Below are positions 17,372 through 26,320 of a DNA stretch of 45,306 nt, in pieces (the first letter of the stretch is position 1; every line of letters begins with the position of its first letter). The notes under the pieces are model-generated. The model had not been told where the DNA came from. It did not search any database and saw only the letters and a list, made by a program, of their open reading frames with translations. Source of the DNA: Candidatus Aminicenantes bacterium UBA647 (lineage in GTDB: Bacteria; Acidobacteriota; Aminicenantia; UBA2199); NCBI GenBank assembly GCA_002299555.1, contig DBOL01000002.1:1-45306 (forward strand), written 5' to 3'. The position numbers were made by a program, and so were the translations under genes.

Positions 17372-18439
17372 TCAGATGACATAAAAATCCATAGCTTTTT
17401 TTATAGCCTGGGTTCTGGATTTTACTTCCATTTTTTTATACAGATTATAGACATGAGCTTTGACTGTTTTTTCGCTGATAAAACATTTTTCGCTTATTTC
17501 AAGATTGCTCAGCCCGGATGATATAGCCTGCAGGATCTCAAGCTCTCTTGTTGATAAATGGAAGATATTTTCAGTGTTCGGGATATTTCTGGGAGCCTGA
17601 CTCAGGTCGATCAATTGAGAAATGAGGCTTTCGTTCATCTTTCTACTTATCCAGAGTTCATTTCTTGAGATCGATCTCAATGCCCTTTTCATATTCCCGA
17701 TTGATATGCTTTTCTGGAGGAAACCACTTACTCCGAGTTTGATGAACTCAATTTTTTTTTCGTGTTCCATGGAATCTTCGGTAAAAACAATTTTTGAATT
17801 AGGGAAGAAAATTTTTAACTTGGTAACAAATTTGGAGGGATCATTAAAATGATCTTCGTTGCATAACGGGCAAAGAAGAGTGAAGTCAATTTCGTTATTA
17901 AAATCAGATTTCTTAATATAATCGAAAGAGTGGAAGGTATGGACAAGTCGGAATTCTGATTCATGTTCACAGAAATTGATAAATCCTTCTTTTACAAGAG
18001 TATGGTTGCAGACCAGTCCAATCTTGTATTTCCCTTTGTTTTCAGCATTGAGTTTTGCGATCTGTTCATTTCTTGAATCTACAGCTTTTATTATTTTTGC
18101 AAGGATATCCTTTTGAAGCTCTGATTTTGAAATGTAATCGAATATACCGGATTTTAATGAATTAAGGGCGGTATCATAAGAAGGGTATCCGGTTATTATA
18201 ATTGTCTTTAAAAATTCATCTTTTTTGTTGAGTTCACCGGCAATGTCGATCCCGTTCTCTTCACCCAGCCTCAGATCAATCAGGCAAACTTCGACAGGGT
18301 ATTTTTTCAACATTTCAATGGCTTTCTCTCCTGAATTTGCTGTGATGACAGAAAACCCTTCATTCTCAATCCACAACTTAAAGGACTTTAAAATATCTCT
18401 TTCATCATCAACGATCAAAATTTTAGTCTGGTTTGCCAT
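17372..18439 (-). CDS. Response regulator: receiver, degenerate second receiver, LuxR-type HTH
   Basis: 355 residues. The first receiver (1-125) is complete: DD at 11-12, Asp55 (CLIDLRLG), T83 and K105. A second Rossmann-like domain (138-255) has receiver layout (KIGLVCNHTLVKEG, SKIVFTED, GVSGFLQKS). Its phospho-acceptor position reads FTLLCPLC, so the Asp is lost. The C-terminus (292-352) is a NarL/LuxR helix-turn-helix (STRELEILQAISSGLSNLEI, then TVKAHVYNLYKKM). Its start overlaps the upstream CHASE4 kinase gene by 17 nt, so that kinase is the presumed partner. Confidence 0.88.
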   Translation of the reverse strand: MANQTKILIVDDERDILKSFKLWIENEGFSVITANSGEKAIEMLKKYPVEVCLIDLRLGEENGIDIAGELNKKDEFLKTIIITGYPSYDTALNSLKSGIFDYISKSELQKDILAKIIKAVDSRNEQIAKLNAENKGKYKIGLVCNHTLVKEGFINFCEHESEFRLVHTFHSFDYIKKSDFNNEIDFTLLCPLCNEDHFNDPSKFVTKLKIFFPNSKIVFTEDSMEHEKKIEFIKLGVSGFLQKSISIGNMKRALRSISRNELWISRKMNESLISQLIDLSQAPRNIPNTENIFHLSTRELEILQAISSGLSNLEISEKCFISEKTVKAHVYNLYKKMEVKSRTQAIKKAMDFYVI

Positions 18440-20180
18440 CTTTAAATACTCCTTTATTCGGGATTGTTATAACGATATGAGATCCGTTATTATATTCGCC
18501 GTCTATTTTGATAGTACCACCATGATCCTTTATGATGTTGTATGAAATGTAAAGACCGAGTCCGGCACCTTTCCCATCCTTAGTAGATTTGAATGAATCA
18601 AAAGCATTATCTATTATTGATTGCGCAAATCCGGGTCCATTATCAAAAAAATCAATAGTATATCCAGGTTCATTTCCTGAGATAGCAATGGTAATATCCC
18701 CTTTCCCCGTTAATGCATCTATCGAATTTATAATAAGGTTTATAAATACCTGCTGAATTGCGCCGGGATTGCAGAATAAGTTTAAATTCTTTTTGGGGAT
18801 TGCCCTCTTGAAAGTGATCTTATCAATATTTCTTGACCATTTAGCAACCATTATTGCAGAATCTATTATCACATTCAGGTCGTTCTCGGAAAAAACAGTT
18901 GATTTCTGTATCGAATAGCGATTAAGGTTCATAGCGATCTCTCTTACACGAGCTGTTTCATTCTCGATGATATGAAGTGCTTCTTTAAGTTTCTCATCAT
19001 TACAACAATCCGAATTCCTTATATATTCGACTGCATTGGATACAGCGAATAACGGATTGATCATTTCATGAGCAATATTTGCAGTAATATTCCCCAGAAA
19101 GATCATCTTCTCATTCAACATCAGCATGTTCTGAGCGTCCAGAGTTTTCCTTATCTCCATTTTCATTCTTTTAAGCATATCGTTAAGGTTTCCTTTCAGC
19201 ATGCAAATCTCATCATTCGAACTGACAGGAAAAATAACGGAAAGGTCATCAGAAGTAACTATCCTTGTCGTTTTTTCTGAAATTAATTCAATTTTTTTTA
19301 GTATGAATCTATTAAAGAAAAGATAGATGATTATTGTTGCCACGATAAATATCAACATGAGTCCGGCTGTATAAATGAAAATAATTTTTTTAAATGTCAG
19401 AGAGAAGTTCTTGCTTGCGGTTATTCCCAGAGTATATGCATACTCATTGTGAGAGTCATATATATCTTTCAGTATCTCAAGATCTTCCTTACCCTCAAAT
19501 AAACTATATCCATTCCGGGAGAACAGCAGAATTTTTGATTCAGGTATGAAATTTCTGGCCCTGTAATTTACGCTTTCTCCTAGTGTGTTTGATATTGCAT
19601 GGAAGAATTTTTTGTCCAGGATATTTCCAAGTAATAGTCTCCCTCTTTGAGCACCACTACCGTCACTTCTCGTTATTGGAGAGGATACAAGGACCATAAC
19701 TCCGTATTTTGTACTTACCAGATGGTTGTGGCCCTCTTTTAATTTGCTTGATTCCAGGATGAAATCCCACAACTCCCCCTTTTTATCCAAGATATGATCA
19801 AAATTTATTTTCTGGTCAGTTACACGATCATATCCTGTTAAAAAAACCAGATCGAGATCCTTGTTAATGACTGAGAAAAGGCTGAGTTTCATATACTTTG
19901 TGAAAAGATCCGGTGCAATATCTTTTTCCAGTCTCTTGTTCGGATCCAATACATATCTGTACATAGTATCCCAACCGGCATTATCATTACATAGAAGAGT
20001 AACACGTGATATCTCTTTTTCCAGGAGGGTTTGAACGCCATTAACCAGAATGTCTGATCTCTCTTCTTTGAGTTTTGTCAGCGAGGCTTTGAAATGGAAA
20101 TTGTAGAATAGAAAAAAGACTACAAGAATAGCAATCGCGATTAGTCCATGCAGGGTATAGATCTTCTTTTTTAATTTCAC
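18423..20180 (-). CDS. Membrane sensor histidine kinase with CHASE4-like domain
   Basis: 585 residues. A helix at 10-28 precedes an extracytoplasmic domain whose NDNAGWDTMYRYV and following YMKLSLFSVINKDLDLVF match the CHASE4 pattern of small-ligand sensors. A second helix lies near 268-292, then HAMP, HisKA with His371 (ITANIAHEMINPLFAV) and an ATPase domain (INLIINSIDAL, FFDNGPGFAQ, GAGLGLYIS). The start is GTG at 20180; no RBS is seen, and a possible -10 (TAGAAT, 20196-20191) sits 10 nt upstream. It is divergent from the sigma-54-driven operon. Confidence 0.88.
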   Translation of the reverse strand: MKLKKKIYTLHGLIAIAILVVFFLFYNFHFKASLTKLKEERSDILVNGVQTLLEKEISRVTLLCNDNAGWDTMYRYVLDPNKRLEKDIAPDLFTKYMKLSLFSVINKDLDLVFLTGYDRVTDQKINFDHILDKKGELWDFILESSKLKEGHNHLVSTKYGVMVLVSSPITRSDGSGAQRGRLLLGNILDKKFFHAISNTLGESVNYRARNFIPESKILLFSRNGYSLFEGKEDLEILKDIYDSHNEYAYTLGITASKNFSLTFKKIIFIYTAGLMLIFIVATIIIYLFFNRFILKKIELISEKTTRIVTSDDLSVIFPVSSNDEICMLKGNLNDMLKRMKMEIRKTLDAQNMLMLNEKMIFLGNITANIAHEMINPLFAVSNAVEYIRNSDCCNDEKLKEALHIIENETARVREIAMNLNRYSIQKSTVFSENDLNVIIDSAIMVAKWSRNIDKITFKRAIPKKNLNLFCNPGAIQQVFINLIINSIDALTGKGDITIAISGNEPGYTIDFFDNGPGFAQSIIDNAFDSFKSTKDGKGAGLGLYISYNIIKDHGGTIKIDGEYNNGSHIVITIPNKGVFKDGKPD

Positions 20181-20252
20181 GCTATTACTGATTCTAAGGC
20201 AATTAGTTTTTTAAAACAAGTAAAAACTAAGTATAAAGACTTAATTGGCATA

Positions 20253-20298
20253 TTGCGGGAATTCGCAAAACATTGCTTAGGTCGCAGAATCTTGCGAC
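20253..20298. promoter_or_regulatory. Candidate enhancer sites (UAS) for a sigma-54 activator
   Basis: GTCGCA-N6-TGCGAC at 20281-20298 is a perfect inverted repeat. Nineteen bp upstream (centre to centre), TTCGCA-N6-TGCTTA at 20262-20279 is a half-degenerate copy, overlapping a further TTGCG-N6-CGCAA at 20253-20268. The group lies 95-140 bp before the sigma-54 promoter at 20379, the usual enhancer distance. A matching TTCGCA-N6-TGCGAA occurs before the other sigma-54 promoter of the window. Confidence 0.7.
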
Positions 20299-20352
20299 AA
20301 ACTTCTCACTACTTACAATTCATTCAGGTCTAAATTAAGTAATAGCGCTGAT

Positions 20353-20371
20353 CCGGGAATTATTATCCCGG
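20353..20371. repeat. Inverted repeat between enhancer and sigma-54 promoter
   Basis: CCGGGA (20353-20358) and TCCCGG (20366-20371) flank 7 bp. It is a perfect 6-bp inverted repeat about 10 bp upstream of the -24 element and could be an operator for another regulator, such as the divergent LuxR-type protein. Function is not known. Confidence 0.5.
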
Positions 20372-20378
20372 AAAATAG

Positions 20379-20395
20379 TTGGCAGGATTAATGCA
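20379..20395 (+). promoter_or_regulatory. Sigma-54 (-24/-12) promoter of the seven-gene operon
   Basis: TTGGCAGGATTAATGCA matches the RpoN consensus TTGGCAC-N5-TTGCA: GG and GC are separated by the required 10 bp. The predicted start is near 20405, about 50 nt before the first ATG. The operon includes a sigma-54 activator gene (23799), so autoregulation is likely. Confidence 0.82.
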
Positions 20396-20455
20396 ATATA
20401 AATTCAAAGGAATTAATTTGAATAAAAAAAATTTTTCAGAAAAAAAGGAGATAAA

Positions 20456-20962
20456 ATGAAACATTTTAAGACAACCATTGGTTTGGCAATAGTGATTTTT
20501 TTTGGTCTATCACTATTTTCACAGGATCAGGATTTTAGAAGATTGGGAAAGAACAGGGCTCAAAATATTCAAAAGCGGGATTTTTCTGTTGAGAAAACAC
20601 GTATGATCGAAGGGAAAATTACAAAGGTTGAATTGGAGAATAACGGACGATACGGTTCACCCGGGATACATCTTATTGTTAATGACGGTAAGTCTGATCT
20701 CAGTATTCATATGGGACCGGAATATTTTTTTAAAAATAAAGGGATTATTTTTAAGAATGGTGATACGGTAAAGCTTAGTACATTCGAAGGGAAGTTCAAT
20801 GAGAAGGTGACTTTCTTTGCTTCAAGTATGGAAGTTGCCGGAAATGTTATTCTCATAAGAGATAAGAATGGCGATCCGGAGTGGAGAAGGAGTGCAGGAA
20901 TTGGCTCCGGAAGAGGCAGGGGTAGAAATGGGAATTCAGGCAGAGGTTATAGAAACAGATAG
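20456..20962 (+). CDS. Small exported protein with OB-like core and Arg/Gly-rich tail
   Basis: 168 residues. Signal peptide 1-22, then a beta-rich core (50-140: MIEGKITKVEL, IHMGPEYFF, NGDTVKLSTFEGK) that looks like a small OB-type barrel; this fold is inferred. The motif RDKNGDPEWR (135-144) is followed by a tail almost wholly of Gly, Arg, Ser and Asn. It is paralogous to the protein at 22112. AAGGAG lies 5 nt before the ATG. It is the first gene of the sigma-54 operon. A nucleic-acid, metal or surface-polyanion role for the basic tail is possible, but no function is established. Confidence 0.75.
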   Translation: MKHFKTTIGLAIVIFFGLSLFSQDQDFRRLGKNRAQNIQKRDFSVEKTRMIEGKITKVELENNGRYGSPGIHLIVNDGKSDLSIHMGPEYFFKNKGIIFKNGDTVKLSTFEGKFNEKVTFFASSMEVAGNVILIRDKNGDPEWRRSAGIGSGRGRGRNGNSGRGYRNR

Positions 20963-20968
20963 ATCTAT

Positions 20969-20987
20969 GGGAGGGGGAGCCCCTTCC
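20969..20987 (+). other. Intercistronic hairpin after the first operon gene
   Basis: GGGAGGGG (20969-20976) pairs with CCCCTTCC (20980-20987) across a 3-nt loop: 8 bp with one G-U. No T-run follows, so it may protect the upstream message or lower downstream expression rather than terminate. Confidence 0.6.
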
Positions 20988-21003
20988 ATTTCCAGGAGTG
21001 AGA

Positions 21004-22110
21004 ATGAATAAAAAATTGACGATAATATTGTTTTTTGTTTTAAGTGTAAGTTTAATGTGGGGGAAGGGATTTAATGTTGGAACAGGAATAAACAGCTATT
21101 TTAGCAACAATATATTCCTGAATTCGACATCTGTGAAGGATCTGGTTACGGTATTATCAGCGGATATTAATTTCACTGGGAAAAGTTTTAATCTCTATTT
21201 TGAAGGAGATTTCTCTTTGTTTAAAGATAACTCCGATTTCAACTCTTACAAGTTGACACCGGGTGTTCAGTTCCTCAAGTATATAAAAGGAAGGAGCTAC
21301 CTTTATTTTGATCTGAGTTATCCATTGCTTGAATACAGAGATTATTATACAGATTTTAATTATAGTGGTCCAAGTACAGAGATGGGGCTTAAATATTATC
21401 TTGCACCAACCGTACTTCTTAAATCAGGCTATAGTTTTGAACTCAGGAATTATCCGAACTTCGCCTCATTTGACTTTATAAATCACACGATCTTTTTTGA
21501 GATCAACAAGTTTTTCCCGTCACAGACAACATTAAGGCTCCAAACCGGAATTAATTACAGGTATTACAGGCATATTGCCAGGATCATTCCCGAAGAAGAT
21601 TGGAGTATTGATACTGATATTAATGCAGTCAATTCAATGTCGGTCCCCAACCTGAGTGGAATTCTACGTGTTTCTCAGGGGATAGGATCCAAGGTCGGAA
21701 TTTATGGTGAAGTTGAATACAGAAAAAATTTCAGAGGCCTCGAAGAAGCGGAAACTTTAATTAATAATTCATACGTTATATATCCTTATAATGATAATTA
21801 TTTGTGGGATGGCACCAGGTTATCCTTAGGTGTGAAATTTATCCCATTCTCTGAGATATCCGTTTCAGGACGGTTATCTGTATTGTCCAAGAGTTATCCG
21901 GGAATATTCATTATGGATGAGGAAGGTCTTGTCATGGATCCTCAGGAAGAGAGGACGGATAATACGACTCAATTCGATCTTTCTGTGTCAAAAAAATTTC
22001 CAAAAACCAGTATTTTTCTTAATATGACCTTCAGAGATAACAAATCCCTTGATTCATTCTTTGACTACAATATGTTGACACTATCAGCAGGTATCAGGTA
22101 CTATTTTTAG
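21004..22110 (+). CDS. Outer-membrane beta-barrel protein of the sigma-54 operon
   Basis: 368 residues with a signal peptide (about 1-21, ending LMWGKG) and many alternating strands rich in Tyr and Phe, ending SAGIRYYF with a terminal Phe as recognised by the BAM machinery. The start chosen is ATG 21004, 5 nt after AGGAG; the GTG at 20998 lies within that RBS. The length suggests 14-16 strands. No specific family is recognised. It sits between the two paralogous small exported proteins, so the three may act together at the outer membrane. Confidence 0.78.
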   Translation: MNKKLTIILFFVLSVSLMWGKGFNVGTGINSYFSNNIFLNSTSVKDLVTVLSADINFTGKSFNLYFEGDFSLFKDNSDFNSYKLTPGVQFLKYIKGRSYLYFDLSYPLLEYRDYYTDFNYSGPSTEMGLKYYLAPTVLLKSGYSFELRNYPNFASFDFINHTIFFEINKFFPSQTTLRLQTGINYRYYRHIARIIPEEDWSIDTDINAVNSMSVPNLSGILRVSQGIGSKVGIYGEVEYRKNFRGLEEAETLINNSYVIYPYNDNYLWDGTRLSLGVKFIPFSEISVSGRLSVLSKSYPGIFIMDEEGLVMDPQEERTDNTTQFDLSVSKKFPKTSIFLNMTFRDNKSLDSFFDYNMLTLSAGIRYYF

Positions 22111-22111
22111 A

Positions 22112-22561
22112 ATGAAGAAAAAAATAGTATTCCTGTTTCTGTCCATTTTTATACTGACCGGAGCAGCATTGCCGGGAAAAGATAAGTTCAAATATTTTAG
22201 AATTGACAAGATCATATCTGTTTCCGGAAAGATCATAAAAATAAAGATGGAGGACAGTTACAGAAAAAATAAATTCGTTATATTTGAATTAAAAGAATTA
22301 AAAAGTAATGAACAATATGATATAGAAATTTCTCCTCAATGGTTTTATGGTCTTGAAGTTGCGGAAGGGAGTATTGTTGAGGTTAAGGGCTCACTGAATA
22401 TTATTAAGGAAAAGAAGATAGTAATTGCCCAATCAATAATTTTTGAAGGAGAGGTTTTTAATTTCAGGGATAAGTTTGGTTTCCCCCTCTGGCGCGGTAA
22501 GAGACAGGGTTTTGAAAAAAGCAGATGGAAAGGGGAAGGAAGAAGAAAAGGGAAACGTTGA
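22112..22561 (+). CDS. Small exported protein, paralogue of the first operon gene, basic tail
   Basis: 149 residues: signal peptide 1-21, an OB-like beta core (SVSGKIIKIKM, IEISPQWFYG, EGSIVEVKGSL) and RDKFGFPLWR (119-128), then a tail rich in Lys, Arg and Gly. The order of blocks, the RDK-x-G-x-P-x-WR signature and the tail match the protein at 20456, so the two are divergent paralogues in one operon. It starts 1 nt after the barrel gene's stop without its own RBS, implying coupling. Function unknown. Confidence 0.75.
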   Translation: MKKKIVFLFLSIFILTGAALPGKDKFKYFRIDKIISVSGKIIKIKMEDSYRKNKFVIFELKELKSNEQYDIEISPQWFYGLEVAEGSIVEVKGSLNIIKEKKIVIAQSIIFEGEVFNFRDKFGFPLWRGKRQGFEKSRWKGEGRRKGKR

Positions 22562-23802
22562 AAAAGAGAAGAGGATTTTTTTTCTTATTAATTATCTCCT
22601 TCACGCTAATTGTCGTTGTTACTATCTCTCTGAGCAGGGTTAACAGGGTTAGAATTAAAAATGAATTCAAGGATCTTGCTATTGCAAGTGGAGAGGCAAT
22701 AAAGGGGCTTATAGAGATCTCCGGATATCATCTTATTGAACAAGGTGAGGATTCTCTTGAAAATTTTCTGGACCGGCTTTATACAAACAGATCAGTATTA
22801 TATATAGGGCTGAAGCAGAATGATGAATTGGTATACCTGCTCTCAAGGTACGAAGGTTACTTCCCGGTTGTAAGTTCAAAAGATCAAATAAGGTTCATCT
22901 CTTCCCCGATAGGGATGGTTTTTGAAGTGAGGGGGAATTTTGCACTCCCATCCTCAGTAGATTATTCACTTTTCATAGGTTTTGACTATGATTTCCTGAA
23001 TTCATTTGAAAAAAGTTCAGGAAAGTATTTTATGTTCATTATTGGAATAATCCTTATAATAATGCTCTTAATTGTATTTATTGTTATTAGATATGACAAG
23101 ATCCTCTACAAAAAGAATCTTCAGTATTTGGAAGAGATAGAGGAGAAAGAAAGACTGAAGGACCTTTCACTCCTTACTTCTGAAATAGCTCATGAGATAA
23201 AAAACCCTCTCAATTCTATCTATCTCTCTTTCAACTCCCTGGACAGATATTTTGATACTTCTGAAGACGCTGTATTCTACAAAGGAGCGATCAAATCTGA
23301 GATCAAGAGGATATCTGACATAATTAATTCTTATTCCGGTTTATCTAAGGAGATTGTAGTTAATAATTCACTGACGAACATTCATGAAATGATCGATCAG
23401 TTCAGGATTCTTAAAGATATAGAGATGAAGCAGTCAGGAATAAATTTTGAGATAATATCGGATGTTGAAAATTTTATCTGTGACAAGGACCTCTTGTTGC
23501 AGATATTACAAAATCTTGTAAATAACGCAGTAGAGGCGGAAGCGGACTCAATAAGAGTAAATTTCTCAAGTAACAAAAATATTCTTACACTGATCGTGGA
23601 GGATGACGGTAAAGGAATTGAACCGGAGAAAATGAAAGCAATATTTAAACCCTATGAATCATCAAAGACAAAAGGGATGGGGCTAGGTCTTCATATAGTC
23701 TTGAAGAATATTCAGGCAATGAAAGGTGAAATAGAGATCCTGTCCGGAGAAGAGGGGAATAAAAAATTCAGAGTAACATTAAATGAAGGAAAATTAAAAT
23801 GA
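22558..23802 (+). CDS. Sensor histidine kinase of the sigma-54 operon
   Basis: About 414 residues from TTG 22558, which overlaps the previous stop as TTGA; an upstream ATG at 22525 is possible but would add a charged stretch inside the preceding gene. Helix 1 (about 8-26), a short extracytoplasmic domain of about 120 residues, helix 2, then HisKA with His212 (LTSEIAHEIKNPLNSI) and an ATPase domain (VNNAVEAEAD, DDGKGIEPE, GMGLGLHIV). No HAMP or PAS is evident. It overlaps the sigma-54 regulator by 4 nt and should phosphorylate it. Confidence 0.88.
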   Translation: MKKRRGFFFLLIISFTLIVVVTISLSRVNRVRIKNEFKDLAIASGEAIKGLIEISGYHLIEQGEDSLENFLDRLYTNRSVLYIGLKQNDELVYLLSRYEGYFPVVSSKDQIRFISSPIGMVFEVRGNFALPSSVDYSLFIGFDYDFLNSFEKSSGKYFMFIIGIILIIMLLIVFIVIRYDKILYKKNLQYLEEIEEKERLKDLSLLTSEIAHEIKNPLNSIYLSFNSLDRYFDTSEDAVFYKGAIKSEIKRISDIINSYSGLSKEIVVNNSLTNIHEMIDQFRILKDIEMKQSGINFEIISDVENFICDKDLLLQILQNLVNNAVEAEADSIRVNFSSNKNILTLIVEDDGKGIEPEKMKAIFKPYESSKTKGMGLGLHIVLKNIQAMKGEIEILSGEEGNKKFRVTLNEGKLK

Positions 23803-25175
23803 ATAGAAAAGCGGAAATAATGATCGTTGAAGATGAAAAACTTGCCGGAAGGGCGATCATTGACAGTTTGAAAAGCAGGGGGTTTTCAGCGGTTCATTTT
23901 GAAACAGGTGAAGAAGCTCTTGTCTATTTCAATGAAAATCCGGTAGATATAATAATTTTAGATTTTAAACTCCCCGGGATCAACGGTGAGGAGTTCTACA
24001 GGAAGGTGTTGGAGAAACAGCCTAAAATTCCGGTAATTTTTATGACAGCATACAGTTCTATCGAGAAAGCTGTCCAGCTCCTTAAAATGGGCGCCTATAG
24101 TTACCTGACAAAACCCGTGGAGATGGATGAACTGAACCACAATGTAGATAAAATTCTTGAAAAGATAGAATTATCTGAAGAGAATGCGAGTCTGAGAGAA
24201 AAGATCAGAGAAAATATCTCCATAGAAAATTTTATTTTTGACTCTGACAAAATGCAGGAAGTTATCAGTATGACCAACAGAGTGTCTGATTCTGAGGCGA
24301 ATGTTCTGTTAACAGGCGAGAGTGGTACGGGAAAGGAAGTGATCGCAAATTTTTTACATCATGGTTCTAAAAGAAAGAATAATAAGTTTATAAAAGTAAA
24401 TATTGCTGCATTACCGGAGACCCTGATCGAAGCGGAACTTTTTGGAGCTGTAAAAGGAGCATATACCGGATCTGTTGAGAACAGGACCGGAAAGTTTGAG
24501 GAGGCGGATGGGGGGAGTATTTTCCTTGATGAGATAGGAGATCTGTCTATAGACCTTCAGGCAAAGCTTCTAAGAGTTATTCAGGAAAAAGAGGTTACAA
24601 GGCTTGGTTCAAACAAAGTAATTAAAACAGATATAAGGCTTGTTACTGCAACAAACAAAGATCTTGAGAAAATGATCACTGAGGGGAAGTTCCGGGAGGA
24701 TCTCTATTTCCGGTTAAATGTGATCAATATTGATCTCCCTCCATTGAGGGAAAGGAGAGAGGATATTCCCGGTCTGATAGATCTTTTCATCAAGAAGTAC
24801 TCTGCCCGCGAAAACAAGGGGATTGATTCGATCTCATCTGACGCACTCTCCGCATTAACTAAATATGATTATAAAGGAAATATAAGAGAGCTTGAAAATA
24901 TTATAGAGCGTGGAGTTGTCCTGGCCCGAACCGGCATGCTGACATTGAAGGATTTTCCGGTCTATATAAATTCTGAAGGGGGATCTGAATTTGATATGAG
25001 TGATCTTGACAGTTCGTTATCACTAGCTGAAAAATTGAATATTATTGAAAAGAGGATTATAATCAAATCTCTGAGAAAGCATAATTTTAATCAGACGAAA
25101 TCGGCAGATGAATTAAAGATCTCTGAGTCGGGACTCAGATATAAATTAAAAACCCTGAAAATTGAGAAAAATTAG
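23799..25175 (+). CDS. Sigma-54-dependent response regulator controlling its own operon (probable)
   Basis: 458 residues: receiver with Asp55 (IIILDFKLPG), AAA+ domain with Walker A GESGTGKE (173-180) and Walker B IFLDE (241-245), and a Fis-type HTH at the C-terminus (NQTKSADELKISESGLRYKL). The sigma-54-contact loop reads GAYTGS (220-225) rather than the standard GAFTGA. It overlaps the kinase by 4 nt. Presence of a sigma-54 promoter and TCGCA-N6-TGCGA repeats before its own operon makes self-activation the simplest model. Confidence 0.93.
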   Translation: MNRKAEIMIVEDEKLAGRAIIDSLKSRGFSAVHFETGEEALVYFNENPVDIIILDFKLPGINGEEFYRKVLEKQPKIPVIFMTAYSSIEKAVQLLKMGAYSYLTKPVEMDELNHNVDKILEKIELSEENASLREKIRENISIENFIFDSDKMQEVISMTNRVSDSEANVLLTGESGTGKEVIANFLHHGSKRKNNKFIKVNIAALPETLIEAELFGAVKGAYTGSVENRTGKFEEADGGSIFLDEIGDLSIDLQAKLLRVIQEKEVTRLGSNKVIKTDIRLVTATNKDLEKMITEGKFREDLYFRLNVINIDLPPLRERREDIPGLIDLFIKKYSARENKGIDSISSDALSALTKYDYKGNIRELENIIERGVVLARTGMLTLKDFPVYINSEGGSEFDMSDLDSSLSLAEKLNIIEKRIIIKSLRKHNFNQTKSADELKISESGLRYKLKTLKIEKN

Positions 25176-26319
25176 ATTCGATCTATTCCCTGAATGGTTC
25201 AGGAGTAATCTGCACCATTTAGCATTTATTGTCTCAATTATCTCTTTAGCAATGCTGGTTACATGGTGGTCCTTTTTTATTTACAGATCAATTGAGGATC
25301 GGACACTTCAGCAGAAGACAATTTTAAAGCATGAGTTGGGGGATATATTCCACCGAATGATCGATGATAAAACAATTCCTGTTGTGAAGGGGGAAATCGA
25401 ACGGGACCATAGATTTGAGATCGTGGTGAATGAGCCGGGTGATGGATCAATATACTCTGAAATTTCCGGAAGCTCCCAGGCTCTTTATCTGAAGGTCAGC
25501 GATCATATTATCGAGGGGATCGAAGAAGATCAGAGAAGAAAAAAATTAATGGTTTTCGGGGAATCCGGACTGTTGGCTTTTGCAGTTCTGGTAAGCATTA
25601 TTTTTCTTTTCAAATTCATTTATCTTGAAAAAAGATCAACAAAGGAGTTGGAAGAATTCTGGGGCAGAATATCACATGAGATAAGGACGCCAATAACCGG
25701 GCTAAGATCTTTTCTGGAAAGCTTACGGGATGGTGCAATAAGTGATGAAAAGTTACCCGGTTTTATCAAACTTGCATTGAAGCAGATCGAGAAGCAGGAA
25801 CAATTAGCAGAGAATGTTCTTTCCGGATCTTCGTTTAAAAGTAATATTAATCTGAATTTGGAGGAGTTTGATCTTAATGAATTTCTGAGAGTATATTTTA
25901 ATGATCATGCTTTTGTGATGGCCGACGGGATTTTAAAGTTTGATAAAATGGGGACGGATGTTCTTTTTGTTAGTGGAGATAAATATGCATTAAAGATCAT
26001 TATGGATAATATAATTGATAATGCAGGGAAATGTGTATCTGAGAAACTGGAGTTATCGGTTAAAACTCTTAATGTTGAAAATAGAGGAGTCATAATTATC
26101 AAAGATAATGGCCCCGGATTTACCAGCGATTGTTCAGAAAAAATATTCAGTGCCTATAAGTATATGAAGGATGAACTCCCGAAAACTCCCCACGGAACTG
26201 GAATGGGGTTATATATATCCAGAAAACTCGCGAGGCAGATGTATGGTGATATCAGTGCTTCAAGTGATGGCGAAGGTAGAGGGGCGATATTTGAAATATT
26301 CCTGCCATTGGTGAAATAA
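25162..26319 (+). CDS. Second sensor histidine kinase of the operon
   Basis: 385 residues from a TTG start that overlaps the sigma-54 regulator by 14 nt. Helix 1 (about 19-41), an extracytoplasmic stretch of about 90 residues, helix 2 (about 132-153), then HisKA with His172 (GRISHEIRTPITGLRSF) and an ATPase domain (DNIIDNAGK, DNGPGFTS, GTGMGLYIS). It has neither HAMP nor PAS. It is followed 1 nt later by an OmpR-type regulator, its likely partner. Confidence 0.87.
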   Translation: MRKIRFDLFPEWFRSNLHHLAFIVSIISLAMLVTWWSFFIYRSIEDRTLQQKTILKHELGDIFHRMIDDKTIPVVKGEIERDHRFEIVVNEPGDGSIYSEISGSSQALYLKVSDHIIEGIEEDQRRKKLMVFGESGLLAFAVLVSIIFLFKFIYLEKRSTKELEEFWGRISHEIRTPITGLRSFLESLRDGAISDEKLPGFIKLALKQIEKQEQLAENVLSGSSFKSNINLNLEEFDLNEFLRVYFNDHAFVMADGILKFDKMGTDVLFVSGDKYALKIIMDNIIDNAGKCVSEKLELSVKTLNVENRGVIIIKDNGPGFTSDCSEKIFSAYKYMKDELPKTPHGTGMGLYISRKLARQMYGDISASSDGEGRGAIFEIFLPLVK

Positions 26320-26320
26320 A

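Noticed and set aside
20244..20258. TTGGCATATTGC as a second sigma-54 promoter
   Set aside because: GG and GC are only 6 bp apart instead of 10, so it cannot be a -24/-12 element.
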